From Bacillus manliponensis (GTDB lineage: Bacteria; Bacillota; Bacilli; Bacillales; Bacillaceae_G), in assembly GCF_000712595.1 (NCBI RefSeq), contig NZ_JOTN01000015.1, positions 49,152-113,151 on the forward strand: a DNA stretch of 64,000 nt, read 5' to 3'. Below, one piece after another: positions 9,132-18,283 of this stretch (its first letter is position 1; every line of letters begins with the position of its first letter). The notes below the pieces were generated by a model. It did no database searches. It saw only the letters and a program-made list of their open reading frames with translations, and had not been told where the DNA came from. The translations under genes were made by a program, and so were the position numbers.

Positions 9132-9851
9132 ATGATTCAGACGTTTTTTAAAATCTTTTATTTAATTTTAATCGTTATTTTCATTGCACCAAGAACGTGG
9201 CGTTTAAAAAAACAAGCACAAGTATTATCTCCTAAGGAGAAAGATCAGCTTGTGTATAAGACAACGAACTGGTTCGGAAAGAAAATGGTTGGTCTTACTC
9301 ATTCAACGGTAGAAGTGAAAGGGTTAGATCATGTACCAGCGGATGAGCCAGTACTTGTTGTTTGTAATCATCAAAGTAATTTTGATATTCCAGTTTTACT
9401 TGGCTATTTAAATAAACCAATTGGATTTGTATCTAAAGTAGAAATGCAAAGGTTTCCGCTTGTACCGACATGGATGGAACTAATGAACTGTATCTTTATG
9501 GATCGTAGCGATCGTCGTCAATCTTTGCAAGCGATTAAAGACGGAATTGAAACGCTTAAAAAAGGGCACTCAATCGTTATTTTCCCAGAAGGAACACGCA
9601 GTAAGAATGGTGAAATGGCAGAGTTTAAAGCTGGTAGTTTTCACCTTGCAACGAAGGCAGGCGTGGCGATTTTGCCAGTAACAATTGATGGTACATATAA
9701 TATCTTTGAAGCGAATGGGAATAAAATGAAGCCAGCTCATGTGACATTAACGATTGGAAAGCCAATCACAAAAGAGCAGTATGAAGAGATGGATATGAAA
9801 GAGTTAGCGAAGCATACGCAAGATGTAGTTACGGCACCATTCAATAAATAG
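9132..9851 (+). CDS. plsC: 1-acyl-sn-glycerol-3-phosphate acyltransferase
   Basis: Adds the second acyl chain to lysophosphatidic acid, giving phosphatidic acid at the membrane. It has 239 residues with an N-terminal membrane anchor (~4-20). The catalytic NHQSNFD (the HX4D block) lies near residue 80, and FPEGTRSK near 155 binds the glycerol phosphate. The start at 9132 has GGAGGG six bases upstream; the ORF extends 15 bases further 5' only through the ribosome site. Ends at a bidirectional terminator shared with the converging hemolysin III gene. Confidence 0.95.
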   Translation: MIQTFFKIFYLILIVIFIAPRTWRLKKQAQVLSPKEKDQLVYKTTNWFGKKMVGLTHSTVEVKGLDHVPADEPVLVVCNHQSNFDIPVLLGYLNKPIGFVSKVEMQRFPLVPTWMELMNCIFMDRSDRRQSLQAIKDGIETLKKGHSIVIFPEGTRSKNGEMAEFKAGSFHLATKAGVAILPVTIDGTYNIFEANGNKMKPAHVTLTIGKPITKEQYEEMDMKELAKHTQDVVTAPFNK

Positions 9852-9888
9852 AAAAAAGTCTCCGTTATTAAAAACGGAGACTTTTTTT
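9852..9888. terminator. bidirectional terminator, plsC / hemolysin III
   Basis: AAAAAAGTCTCCGTT and AACGGAGACTTTTTTT flank a 6-base loop. Confidence 0.92.
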
Positions 9889-10534
9889 ATGCTGTTGGTA
9901 ACACGTAAAATAATACGCAGAAAAACATCATTGTGCTGCCACCGAGTACAAATACATGCCAAATCGCATGATTGAAGGGAAGTTTCTCCCATAAGAAGAA
10001 GATAGCACCAACGGAGTATAAAATACCGCCGATTAAGAGAAGGATAAAACCTTCACCAGTTAAATTTTCATATAAAGGTTTAATGGCAACGATAATAAGC
10101 CAGCCCATCATGATATAAAACAATGTTGATAGTTTAATAAAGCGGCGCACAAAAAAGATTTTGAAAACAATACCGCCAATTGCGAGTGCCCAAATGATAG
10201 CTAGTAATGTCCAGCCAAGAGGGCCTTTTAATGTAACAAGTAAAAATGGTGTATATGTGCCAGCGATAAATAAATAAATCGCAGAATGATCTAAAATAGT
10301 AAATAACTTCTCCACTTTTGGATGATGAATGCTATGTAACAATGTTGAAAATAAATAAAGTAAAAACATGCTTACGCCGTATATTGTAAAGGCAACGACA
10401 GCAGAAGCAGTACCGTGCTCAGCAGCGTGAATAATTAAAATAATTAACGCAGGTATACTTAAAATGGCACCGATACCATGAGTAATGGCGTTTGCAATCT
10501 CTTCTTTCATAAATTGGGACATTTTTTTCTTCAT
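9887..10534 (-). CDS. hemolysin III family (PAQR-like) membrane protein
   Basis: A 215-residue seven-helix membrane protein of the HlyIII/YqfA family. Family signatures seen: EEIANAITHGIGA near the N-terminus, STLLHSIHH (~65, with a metal-type His) and the C-terminal HAIWHVFVLGGS, whose His residues pair with the first as a likely Zn site. B. cereus hemolysin III was described as pore-forming when expressed elsewhere; its physiological role in the cell is less clear. The start at 10534 follows AAAGGGG. Monocistronic. Confidence 0.93.
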   Translation of the reverse strand: MKKKMSQFMKEEIANAITHGIGAILSIPALIILIIHAAEHGTASAVVAFTIYGVSMFLLYLFSTLLHSIHHPKVEKLFTILDHSAIYLFIAGTYTPFLLVTLKGPLGWTLLAIIWALAIGGIVFKIFFVRRFIKLSTLFYIMMGWLIIVAIKPLYENLTGEGFILLLIGGILYSVGAIFFLWEKLPFNHAIWHVFVLGGSTMMFFCVLFYVLPTA

Positions 10535-10727
10535 TGTGTGACCCCTTTCTGCAAAACATGTATCGTAAGTGTAATTTTCTCTACCATATCATATACAAGA
10601 GAAATAGAAAATGAAAATTGTTTACATATTATATTTTCTAATTTTTTTGATAAAAGAGTCCGGATACATTGACGTTTACGAAATTTTTTGACAAAATAAA
10701 ATTAAGTGAAAATAAGGGGGAAGACAG

Positions 10728-10895
10728 ATGCCGATGAACATTGGATTTCCAGGCTTAATACTCATTTTAATACTTGCTTTAATTATTTTTGGACCGAAAA
10801 AATTGCCTGAAATTGGACGGGCGTTTGGAGAAACATTAAAAGAATTTAAAAAATCAGCAAAAGGTTTACATGATGATGTAGACGAAAAGAAATAA
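10728..10895 (+). CDS. tatA: twin-arginine translocase subunit TatA
   Basis: A 55-residue small protein: [20 protein letters not shown] is one transmembrane helix, followed by the hinge [10 protein letters not shown], the amphipathic helix [16 protein letters not shown] and a short acidic tail. This is the pore component of Tat export for folded proteins. AAGGGGG lies 7 bases before ATG 10728. tatC begins 46 bases later, giving a minimal TatA-TatC pair as in Bacillus. No cargo gene such as phoD is adjacent. Confidence 0.95.
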   Translation: MPMNIGFPGLILILILALIIFGPKKLPEIGRAFGETLKEFKKSAKGLHDDVDEKK

Positions 10896-10941
10896 AAGCT
10901 GACCCGGAAGTTGTAATGAGTAAGGAAATGTGGTGATAGAC

Positions 10942-11685
10942 ATGAATGATCAAGAAATGAGTGTAGTGGAACACCTTGGTGAATTAAGAAAACGACTCAT
11001 TATTACAGCGCTTTCGTTTTTGGTTTTTCTTATTGTTGGTTTTTCATACACGAAAGAAATTTATCAGTTTATTGTAAAAGACTTAGATATGAAATTAACA
11101 GTACTTGGACCGAGTGATATTTTATGGATTTATTTTGTTATCGCCGCTGTTTTTTCTATTGTTTGCACGATTCCAATTGCCGCATTGCAACTTTGGCTTT
11201 TCGTAAAGCCGGCGTTACTTCCGCATGAACAGAGGGCGACAATTTTATACATACCAGCACTATTTTTATTATTTATTGGTGGCCTCTGTTTCGGATACTT
11301 TATTATTTTGCCGTTCGTCTTGCAATTTTTAATAGGGCTTGGAAGTGATATGTTTCAAACAATGTTTACAACAGAGAAATATTTCTCATTTGTAATGAAT
11401 ATGACGGTTCCGTTTGCGGTTATTTTTGAGTTGCCGGTCATAGCGATGTTTTTAACAAGTATTGGTATATTAAATCCAGTTCTTCTGCAGCAAGTAAGAA
11501 GGTATGCATACTTCGTTTTAATTGTTATTGCAGTATGTATTACACCACCAGACTTTGTTTCTGATTTTGCAGTAGCTATTCCGCTTCTTGTTATTTATGA
11601 ATTAAGCATTACAGTATCGAAATTTGTATATAATCGAAAGTTAAAGAAGGAGTTACAGTCCTCTTCGCAAAGTGCTTCTGTATGA
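10942..11685 (+). CDS. tatC: twin-arginine translocase subunit TatC
   Basis: A 247-residue, six-helix receptor of the Tat pathway. The N-terminal signature MSVVEHLGELRKRL binds the twin-arginine signal peptide. The start at 10942 is preferred because GGTGAT lies 4 bases upstream; the GTG at 10930 overlaps that site. It works with the upstream TatA. The terminator hairpin at 11669 overlaps the stop codon. Confidence 0.96.
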   Translation: MNDQEMSVVEHLGELRKRLIITALSFLVFLIVGFSYTKEIYQFIVKDLDMKLTVLGPSDILWIYFVIAAVFSIVCTIPIAALQLWLFVKPALLPHEQRATILYIPALFLLFIGGLCFGYFIILPFVLQFLIGLGSDMFQTMFTTEKYFSFVMNMTVPFAVIFELPVIAMFLTSIGILNPVLLQQVRRYAYFVLIVIAVCITPPDFVSDFAVAIPLLVIYELSITVSKFVYNRKLKKELQSSSQSASV

Positions 11686-11697
11686 GGAGCACTTTTT
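11669..11697 (+). terminator. terminator after tatC
   Basis: AAAGTGCT and AGCACTTTTT arms. The stem spans the tatC stop codon. Confidence 0.85.
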
Positions 11698-11839
11698 CAT
11701 TTCATTGTTATACTCTTGTGAGAAATGCGTACAATATAAAAAAGAAAAAATTCAATAATTCTCCTAAAATTAGACAAACTTTTCATCTTTTCTAGTTTAT
11801 ACTTGACTTATAAATCCAATGAAAAAGAGGATTGATATT

Positions 11840-12091
11840 GTGATTATGAAAAGCTTTTATTTCACTCATCCATCGGGGAAATGTATAAAAGTATTTGAAA
11901 TCCCCGTCTTACAATCACAGCACCCATTAGCGTTTCAAGTGCAGTCACGTCTTCAGTTATTTATCTCCAAAATTCAAAAACAAAAACATCCAAGGTTTGC
12001 GTATTCATTTCGTGAATATTTACAAAGCTGTTTGAAGTGGAATGATTATTCCAATGTTTATGAAATAAATACGCTTGAGAAAAATGCATAG
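11840..12091 (+). CDS. small conserved-looking hypothetical protein
   Basis: An 83-residue protein if started at GTG 11840, which has AGAGG 9 bases upstream; ATG 11846 or 11819 are alternatives. I do not recognise a domain. The sequence is basic and aromatic (KSFYFTHPSGKCIKVFEIP, then SRLQLFISKIQKQKHPRF) with no signal peptide or membrane helix. It stands alone between the tatC terminator and its own strong terminator at 12100, which supports a real gene. Function unknown. Confidence 0.65.
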   Translation: MIMKSFYFTHPSGKCIKVFEIPVLQSQHPLAFQVQSRLQLFISKIQKQKHPRFAYSFREYLQSCLKWNDYSNVYEINTLEKNA

Positions 12092-12099
12092 CAGCATAG

Positions 12100-12127
12100 A
12101 ATAACAGAGCGGATTTGCTCTGTTATT
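12100..12127 (+). terminator. terminator after the small hypothetical gene
   Basis: AATAACAGAGC and GCTCTGTTATT arms, 6-base loop, then TTCTTTTT. Confidence 0.88.
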
Positions 12128-12212
12128 TCTTTTTGTATTTAAAAATATGACAGTTTTATATTACATATTAAATGATAAGAAAAGATTTTTGTCGAAAAAT
12201 AACCTCAAACTG

Positions 12213-12240
12213 TTGAAAGCGGTGTAAATACTAGTATAAT
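12213..12240 (+). promoter_or_regulatory. sigma-A promoter of the degV gene
   Basis: TTGAAA at 12213, a 16-base spacer and TATAAT at 12235, 38 bases before the start codon. Confidence 0.7.
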
Positions 12241-12277
12241 AACAGGGAGAGCGTATTGGAAAGGGAAGAAGTAAAAT

Positions 12278-13120
12278 ATGCAAAAAATAAAGATTGTGAC
12301 AGACTCAACAGCAGATTTATCACAAGAAGTGATTGAGAAATATGATATTCATGTGATTCCATTATCTATTTCAGTAAATGGAAAAACATATTTAGATCGT
12401 GTAGACTTACAACCAGATGAGTTTCTTGAAGAGATGCAAAAATCAAGTGAACTACCAAAAACATCACAGCCAGCAGTGGGCTCATTTGTTGAAATGTATG
12501 ATCGTTTAGGAAAAGATGGTAGTCAAGTTCTTTCTATTCATTTATCAGGAAACTTGAGTGGATCTGTGGCAACAGCGAATAGTGCAGCGACAATGACAGA
12601 TACAAAAGTAACAGTTGTGGACTCTACATTTTTAAGTCATGCGATTGCATATCAAGTAATCGAGGCAGCAAAAATGGTGAAGGAAGATCGTCCGTTAGAA
12701 GATATTTTAAAGCGTATTGAAGACGTACGAAAAAACACTCGTTTATTCGTTGTTGTTGATACGTTAGATAACCTTGTAAAAGGTGGACGTATCGGTAAAG
12801 GAAAAGCGTTAATCGGTTCTTTATTAAACATTAAACCAATTGCTGAAATTGCAGAAGGTGTATACAATCCTGTTACGAAGGTACGTAGCCAAGGGCAAAT
12901 TGTGAAAACATTGATGAAAATCTTTGAAGAAGATATCGCTGGTAAAACAGTAAAAGCAGTGGGAGTGCCTCATGCAAAAGCATTGCCAATTGCAGAGAAA
13001 ATGAAAGAAGCGATTGAAAAGATTAGTGGATTTACAGATACAGAAATTTTCTACACAACGCCAGTTATTAGTACACATACAGGTGTTGGAGCGGTTGGAT
13101 TTAGTTATTTTGCAGAATAA
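12278..13120 (+). CDS. DegV family fatty-acid-binding protein
   Basis: A 280-residue DegV/FakB-type protein that holds a fatty acid between two EDD-fold domains and can present it to the FakA kinase for phospholipid synthesis. Seen: N-terminal IVTDSTADLS, TSQPAVGSF near residue 62, HLSGNLSGS (~88) and the C-terminal THTGVGAVGFSYF with the conserved histidine. No fakA neighbour is present. Monocistronic, with a clear sigma-A promoter and terminator. Confidence 0.95.
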   Translation: MQKIKIVTDSTADLSQEVIEKYDIHVIPLSISVNGKTYLDRVDLQPDEFLEEMQKSSELPKTSQPAVGSFVEMYDRLGKDGSQVLSIHLSGNLSGSVATANSAATMTDTKVTVVDSTFLSHAIAYQVIEAAKMVKEDRPLEDILKRIEDVRKNTRLFVVVDTLDNLVKGGRIGKGKALIGSLLNIKPIAEIAEGVYNPVTKVRSQGQIVKTLMKIFEEDIAGKTVKAVGVPHAKALPIAEKMKEAIEKISGFTDTEIFYTTPVISTHTGVGAVGFSYFAE

Positions 13121-13129
13121 AAGTAATTA

Positions 13130-13173
13130 AAAAAAAGGTTATTTAGAAGGAGTTTTCTAAATAACCTTTTTTT
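13130..13173. terminator. bidirectional terminator, degV / MBL hydrolase
   Basis: AAAGGTTATTTAGA and TCTAAATAACCTTT arms with A-rich and T-rich flanks. Confidence 0.92.
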
Positions 13174-13177
13174 ATTC

Positions 13178-14149
13178 CTATACTTGAGAATGTTCTTTTA
13201 ATGGTTCTTCTTTTTCTTTAAATAAACTTGGTATGTACGTTTGTCCTAAGAACAATATATGTAGTTGTTCCCAAGGTAACATTCGTAAGTTCCAATTGTT
13301 ACGAAGCTTTGTGACAGCTTCTTTTGGTGTTTCATCTGCTAGTGCAAATGTACCGTAATGCATTGGGATAAAATGTTTTGCTTTTATATCTAAAAATGCT
13401 TGTACAGCCTCTTCAGGGTTCATATGTGAAGATTTCATAAACCACTCCGGCTCGTATGCACCAATTGGCATAAGTGCAATATCGATTTCAAAACGTTCTC
13501 CAATTTCTTTAAATCCACGAAAATATCCGCTATCACCACAAAAATAAATTGTTTCTGTAGTTGTTTTATTTTCAATAACCCATCCGCCCCAGTGAGAGGA
13601 GTTTATGTCAAATAAAGAGCGTCTTGTCCAGTGCTGGGCAGGAACGAAGTGGAAATGGACATCATCAATTACAGTATGCTCCCACCAATTGTACTCTTCA
13701 ACGCGATGAAGTTTTTTGCGTAAAAATAACTTTTTCAGTCCGCTTGGCACTAAATATAGAACATCAGATTTCAATTGACGAAGTGTCGGAAAATCAAGAT
13801 GGTCGTAATGCCCGTGAGAGATGAGGACAACATCAATTGGCGGTAAATCATTTATAGATAAACCAGCCTCTGTTAACCGTGGTACAACTTTTACTTTATT
13901 TGACCATACAGGGTCAGTTAAAATGTTTAGTCCATTCGTTTGAATTAAAAAAGTAGAATGACCAATCCACGTTACAGTTGTTTTTTCTGTATTGTTCTTT
14001 AAAAAGGATACTTGTTTTACAGGTGATTGTTCTATAAGAAAGGAAAAATCTTTTTGCTTTTGTCTTCTTTCTTTTCGCCAACGTAAAATATCTTTTAATG
14101 GTTTTGGTGAGTGAATACCATCCATATTCTCATATCGTTTTCCCCACAT
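13178..14149 (-). CDS. metallo-beta-lactamase-fold hydrolase (UlaG / NAPE-PLD-like)
   Basis: A 323-residue MBL-fold hydrolase. Metal ligands are visible: GHSTFLIQ near residue 70, SHGHYDHLD (the HxHxDH block), PAQHWTRR, FCGDSGYF and the C-terminal MHYGTF. The PAQHW...R arrangement resembles N-acyl-phosphatidylethanolamine phospholipase D-like and YfnA/RomA-type members, so the substrate may be a phospholipid-like phosphodiester; that is inference. The start at 14149 is preferred because AGAGGTGAT lies just upstream; GTG 14158 overlaps it. Confidence 0.9.
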   Translation of the reverse strand: MWGKRYENMDGIHSPKPLKDILRWRKERRQKQKDFSFLIEQSPVKQVSFLKNNTEKTTVTWIGHSTFLIQTNGLNILTDPVWSNKVKVVPRLTEAGLSINDLPPIDVVLISHGHYDHLDFPTLRQLKSDVLYLVPSGLKKLFLRKKLHRVEEYNWWEHTVIDDVHFHFVPAQHWTRRSLFDINSSHWGGWVIENKTTTETIYFCGDSGYFRGFKEIGERFEIDIALMPIGAYEPEWFMKSSHMNPEEAVQAFLDIKAKHFIPMHYGTFALADETPKEAVTKLRNNWNLRMLPWEQLHILFLGQTYIPSLFKEKEEPLKEHSQV

Positions 14150-14396
14150 ATATATCACCTCTTATAAAATTTTTCTTGTTACTATTGTATCGGAATGTTG
14201 TAAAGGAAAGAAGTTTTTTGGATTGATGCTGTATTAAGAGAATGTAAAAAATAAATCTTCTGTTCTTTACAAAACTTTTGTTGTAATTTCGTACGATTTC
14301 GTGAACAAAAGGGGTTAACACTTTTCTTGTAGTGTTAACATTTGTTATGATACGTATGAATATCATATTTAAATGAAAGAGAAGAGAGGTTCCGTT

Positions 14397-14984
14397 ATGA
14401 AACGATTTCGAAAAACAATCGGCCTATTAACAATTTTTTGTCTTATGGTACTTGCAGGGTGTAACCAAGAAGTTAAGCTACGTGGTTCATTAGATATGGA
14501 TTTAGAGGATTTTTCATACATAAATCAAAACGGTGAAAAATTTGGAAAGAATGATTTAAAAGGGAAAGTTTGGGTGTCTGACTTTATCTTTACAAACTGT
14601 ACAACAGTTTGTTCACCGATGACTGCAAACATGGCGAAATTACAAAAAATGGCGAAAGATGAAGGGTTGGATGTAGAATTTGTATCCTTTAGTGTGGACC
14701 CAGAAGTAGATTCACCAGAAGTGTTAAAAACATTTGTAGGGAAATTTACAGACGATACATCAAATTGGAATTTATTGACAGGTTATTCGTTTGATCATAT
14801 GAAAGAATTTGCAAAAAATAACTTTAAGACACTTGTCGATAAACCAGAAGGACAAGATCAGGTTATGCATGGGACTAAGTTTTATTTAATCGATCAAAAG
14901 GGGTTAATTGTAAAGGAATATAGTGGTATTTCTAATACACCTTACGAAGAAATTTTACGTGATATTGAGCGTTTAACGCGATAA
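14397..14984 (+). CDS. Sco1/SenC family copper-binding lipoprotein
   Basis: A 195-residue thioredoxin-fold protein that delivers copper to the CuA site of cytochrome c oxidase. The lipoprotein signal ends in LMVLAGC. The CxxxC metal/redox pair is in FTNCTTVCSPM (~70) and the third ligand His is in MHGTKFYLID (~160). The start at 14397 follows AGAGAGG; the 24-base longer ORF is not needed. Monocistronic, with a strong terminator shared with the converging hsp20 gene. Confidence 0.94.
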   Translation: MKRFRKTIGLLTIFCLMVLAGCNQEVKLRGSLDMDLEDFSYINQNGEKFGKNDLKGKVWVSDFIFTNCTTVCSPMTANMAKLQKMAKDEGLDVEFVSFSVDPEVDSPEVLKTFVGKFTDDTSNWNLLTGYSFDHMKEFAKNNFKTLVDKPEGQDQVMHGTKFYLIDQKGLIVKEYSGISNTPYEEILRDIERLTR

Positions 14985-15018
14985 AAATAAGGATGCGAGT
15001 CGCATCCTTATTTTTTAT
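14983..15018. terminator. bidirectional terminator, sco / hsp20
   Basis: AAAAATAAGGATGC and GCATCCTTATTTTTT arms, 5-base loop. Confidence 0.92.
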
Positions 15019-15022
15019 GCTT

Positions 15023-15493
15023 TTAATCAATTGATAAAATATCATTTTGGTGTGGGATTTTTGGTGCGCGAATTTCTAAAATTCCGTTTTCATAAGAGGC
15101 CTTTGCTTTCTTTTTATTAATAGGATACGGTAGTTTAATCATACGCGATGCTTCAGACATGGAACGCTCACGTCGGTAATAATTATGTGTTTCACTCGTT
15201 TCATTTTCTTCTAATATATCTTCTTTTACAGAAATTTTTAAGTATTCGCCTTGTATTTCAATATGAATTTGTTGTTTGTCAATGCCAGGAAGCTCCGCCG
15301 TTATAATAAGGTCATCACCAGATTCGTATAGGTCAACTGGAAATGTTAAAAGGCGATTTCCTTTTTGGAAGAAATGATTCATATCAGCAATTACATCCCG
15401 AAGAGGTGTTTGTTCAAAAAAATCATCAATTTGTTTTAAATAACTACGAAATGGTGGACGTGATGGTGTTTCCTTCTTTTCATCACTCATCAT
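15023..15493 (-). CDS. Hsp20 / alpha-crystallin family small heat-shock protein
   Basis: A 156-residue protein with the alpha-crystallin domain at ~45-150: VDLYESGDDLIITAELPGI, then the RRERSMSEASRMIKLPYPI region and the A-x-x-x-NGILEIRAPK edge strand. Such proteins bind unfolding proteins without ATP. AGGAGGG lies upstream of two tandem ATGs (15493, 15490); either could serve. The promoter reads like a forespore SigG promoter (15523-15553), suggesting a spore role as for CotM/YocM-like proteins; this is inference. Confidence 0.92.
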   Translation of the reverse strand: MMSDEKKETPSRPPFRSYLKQIDDFFEQTPLRDVIADMNHFFQKGNRLLTFPVDLYESGDDLIITAELPGIDKQQIHIEIQGEYLKISVKEDILEENETSETHNYYRRERSMSEASRMIKLPYPINKKKAKASYENGILEIRAPKIPHQNDILSID

Positions 15494-15884
15494 ATTTCCC
15501 TCCTAAAAGTGAAGTTGCCATATCATATGACAAAAGCGCCTAAATGTGATTCATTATTTTTCATGTTTTATCGCATGATTAACAATGGGAATAGCTTTAA
15601 TCATTAAATTTTGTATAAAAAGTACGTAAAGATAGTGAAAACAAGTGAGTTTTTGTCGCTATATTACGGTGATTATGCTAGTATAAATAAGGTAAAACTT
15701 CTATAAGAATGATTGTTTAGCTATGATTCATAGAGGTTTCTTTACATGGAACATAAGGCATTTATTTTGTACGACTGTTTCTTTGAAATGTTGTGATAGA
15801 ATAATGATTGTTTACTTATGTATAACAAAATTAATATTGTAGTTATTTGAAACAGAATGAAGACTGAAAGAGGGTAAGAAAAGT
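15494..15884. other. 391-bp divergent intergenic region, hsp20 / asnB
   Basis: No ORF was found. It holds the SigG-like promoter for hsp20 near its left end. The remaining ~330 bases upstream of asnB are very AT-rich, with several TATAAA/TAGAAT-like -10 boxes but no -35 partner I would trust and no recognisable riboswitch or T-box. Confidence 0.5.
15523..15553 (-). promoter_or_regulatory. SigG-like promoter of hsp20
   Basis: On the minus strand TGAATC (15553-15548), an 18-base spacer and CATATGA (15529-15523), against the SigG consensus TGMATA/CATACTA. The -10 lies 30 bases before the start codon, leaving a short leader with AGGAGGG. Confidence 0.45.
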
Positions 15885-17786
15885 ATGTGTGGTTTTGTTG
15901 GATGTTTATGTGAAAACCCTAGAGAGTTTTCAGCAGAAGAAAAGCATCAGTTTGAAAATATGAACTCGATTATCTTTCACCGTGGTCCAGACGATGAAGG
16001 ATACTTTCGTGATGAACATGTACAATTCGGCTTCCGCCGTTTAAGTATTATTGACTTAGAGGCAGGACATCAGCCGTTAACGTACGAAAATGATCGATAT
16101 GTTATCATCTTTAATGGTGAAATTTATAACTATGTAGAATTACGTGAAATGTTACTTGAAAAAGGGGCAACATTTGCAACGCAATCTGATACAGAAGTAA
16201 TTATTGCTTTATATGCTCACATGAAGGAAAAATGTGTAGACTACTTACGTGGTATGTATGCATTTATGATTTGGGACCGTGAAGAAAAGAAACTTTTCGG
16301 TGCGCGTGATCATTTCGGAATTAAACCACTTTATGTTGCGCAGCATGGTGATACAACATTCTTCGCATCTGAGAAGAAGAGTATTTTAGAAGTGATCAAA
16401 GATAAAGGAGTAAATCCGGCATCACTTCAGCACTACTTCACGTACCAATATGGTCCAGAGCCAGAAACATTAACAGCCGATATTAATAAAATCGAGCCTG
16501 GTCATTATTTCGTAAAAGAACTTGGAAAAGAGATGGAAATCCATCGTTATTGGAAACCATATTTCAATGCGTCGAATATGACGAAAGAAGAACATATTGA
16601 AGCAATTCGTGATGTATTATATGATTCAGTGAAAATGCATATGCGTAGTGACGTACCAGTAGGTTCATTCCTATCTGGTGGTATTGATTCTTCTATCATT
16701 GCATCGATTGCAAAAGAAATGAATCCAAACTTATTAACATTCTCTGTTGGTTTTGAGCGTGATGGCTTCAGTGAAGTAGACGTAGCAAAAGAAACAGCAG
16801 AGAAATTAGGTGTGAAAAACTACAGTGTATTCGTAACACCGCAAGAATTTATGGATGAGTTCCCGAAAATTATGTGGCATATGGACGATCCATTAGCAGA
16901 CCCAGCAGCAGTACCGTTGTACTTTGTTGCAAAAGAAGCACGTAAGCACGTAACGGTTGTTCTTTCTGGTGAAGGTTCTGATGAGCTATTTGGTGGATAC
17001 AACATTTACCGTGAGCCAAATTCTTTAAAAATGTTCTCTTACATTCCTGATCCAGGAAAACGTGTATTAAAAGCGCTAAGTGGTGCCTTAAAAGAAGGAT
17101 TTAAAGGCAAGAGCTTCTTAGAGCGTGGATGTACATCAATCGAAGAGCGCTACTATGGTAATGCGAAAATCTTCCGTGAAGAAGAAAAGGCAGTGCTAAT
17201 GAAGCACTATGATGAAAGTGTTAACTACATGGACATCACGAAGCCACTTTATGATGAAATTAAAGGTTATGACGATGTAAGCAAAATGCAATACATCGAC
17301 ATGTTCACTTGGTTACGTGGCGACATTTTATTAAAAGCTGATAAAATGACAATGGCACATTCATTAGAGCTTCGTGTACCATTCTTAGATAAAGAAGTAT
17401 TTGACGTTGCATCTAAAATTCCAACGGATCTTAAGATTGCAAATGGTACAACGAAAGCGATTTTACGTGAAGCAGTACGTGGTATCGTACCAGATCACGT
17501 ATTAGATCGTAAGAAGCTTGGCTTCCCGGTACCAATTCGTCATTGGTTAAAAGACGAAATGCATGATTGGGCAGTTAACATTATTAAAGAAAGTAAGACT
17601 GAACATTTAATTGACAAGCAATACGTATTAAACTTATTAGAAGCACATTGTGCAGATAAAGGCGACTATAGCCGTAAAATTTGGACAGTGCTTGCGTTTA
17701 TGGTATGGCATCAAATCTTTGTTGAGCACAAATATGATACGAACGCATTTCATGAAGAAACAAAGCGTGCGTATAGCTTAGTATAA
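15885..17786 (+). CDS. asnB: asparagine synthetase, glutamine-hydrolysing
   Basis: Converts aspartate, glutamine and ATP to asparagine. It has 633 residues. Mature Cys2 (MCGFVGC) is the glutaminase nucleophile of the N-terminal domain (~1-210: FHRGPDDEGYF, FNGEIYNY). The synthetase domain carries the PP-loop SFLSGGIDSSIIASI (~263) and VVLSGEGSDELFGGY (~362). Length and order fit B. subtilis AsnB. AsnB-type enzymes in Bacillus can also amidate peptidoglycan diaminopimelate, so the substrate is not certain from sequence. Strong terminator at 17791. Confidence 0.96.
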   Translation: MCGFVGCLCENPREFSAEEKHQFENMNSIIFHRGPDDEGYFRDEHVQFGFRRLSIIDLEAGHQPLTYENDRYVIIFNGEIYNYVELREMLLEKGATFATQSDTEVIIALYAHMKEKCVDYLRGMYAFMIWDREEKKLFGARDHFGIKPLYVAQHGDTTFFASEKKSILEVIKDKGVNPASLQHYFTYQYGPEPETLTADINKIEPGHYFVKELGKEMEIHRYWKPYFNASNMTKEEHIEAIRDVLYDSVKMHMRSDVPVGSFLSGGIDSSIIASIAKEMNPNLLTFSVGFERDGFSEVDVAKETAEKLGVKNYSVFVTPQEFMDEFPKIMWHMDDPLADPAAVPLYFVAKEARKHVTVVLSGEGSDELFGGYNIYREPNSLKMFSYIPDPGKRVLKALSGALKEGFKGKSFLERGCTSIEERYYGNAKIFREEEKAVLMKHYDESVNYMDITKPLYDEIKGYDDVSKMQYIDMFTWLRGDILLKADKMTMAHSLELRVPFLDKEVFDVASKIPTDLKIANGTTKAILREAVRGIVPDHVLDRKKLGFPVPIRHWLKDEMHDWAVNIIKESKTEHLIDKQYVLNLLEAHCADKGDYSRKIWTVLAFMVWHQIFVEHKYDTNAFHEETKRAYSLV

Positions 17787-17790
17787 TAAG

Positions 17791-17828
17791 CAAAAACCTT
17801 AAGATAGTGATACTATCTTAAGGTTTTT
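17791..17828 (+). terminator. terminator after asnB
   Basis: AACCTTAAGATAGT and its near-perfect complement, followed by a T7 run. Confidence 0.93.
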
Positions 17829-17884
17829 TTCATAAATACTTGTTTTGTCCGATACAATGATAATAAGGAAAAGAGGAATTTTGT

Positions 17885-18244
17885 ATGTTAATATTTGAGG
17901 CGGTTACTTTAGAAACAAAAGTTGTTGTAGAAGAGATGTTTTCTTCTTACAAACTGCCAGCTCAAGAAGTTGGATATTGTGTAAAAGCAGATGATACATA
18001 TATTGGTATTATTGACTATGCGATGCAAGAAGAGAAAGCATTACTTCATTTTCTTCTTGTTCATCATGATTATCAAGGTTATGGTTATGGAACGAATGTA
18101 TATTATACGTTCGAAGACATGATGAAAAAAGAAGGAATAAGGGTGATTGAGGTAGCGCGAAAAGAGCTGACTGAACGTGCACAATCATTTTTAGGGAATT
18201 TTGATTTTACAGAACAAAATGATGTATATATAAAGCAAATATAA
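17885..18244 (+). CDS. GNAT family N-acetyltransferase, short form
   Basis: A 119-residue protein. The acetyl-CoA pyrophosphate loop is HHDYQGYGYGTNVYYTFED (~60-78), matching the Q/RxxGxG/A motif, and is followed by the usual helix and by GNFDFTEQNDVY at the end. It is shorter than a typical GNAT (140-180), with a reduced N-terminal half. GAGGAATT precedes the ATG. It is followed 39 bases later by a second acetyltransferase, probably co-transcribed. Substrate unknown. Confidence 0.82.
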   Translation: MLIFEAVTLETKVVVEEMFSSYKLPAQEVGYCVKADDTYIGIIDYAMQEEKALLHFLLVHHDYQGYGYGTNVYYTFEDMMKKEGIRVIEVARKELTERAQSFLGNFDFTEQNDVYIKQI

Positions 18245-18283
18245 GAGGTTGTATAGCTTAGGGGAAAAGGGAGAGTGCCATAA

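Noticed and set aside
15560-15884. Possible T-box or other leader RNA before asnB
   Set aside because: No T-box core sequence and no terminator hairpin between the promoter-like boxes and the start codon.
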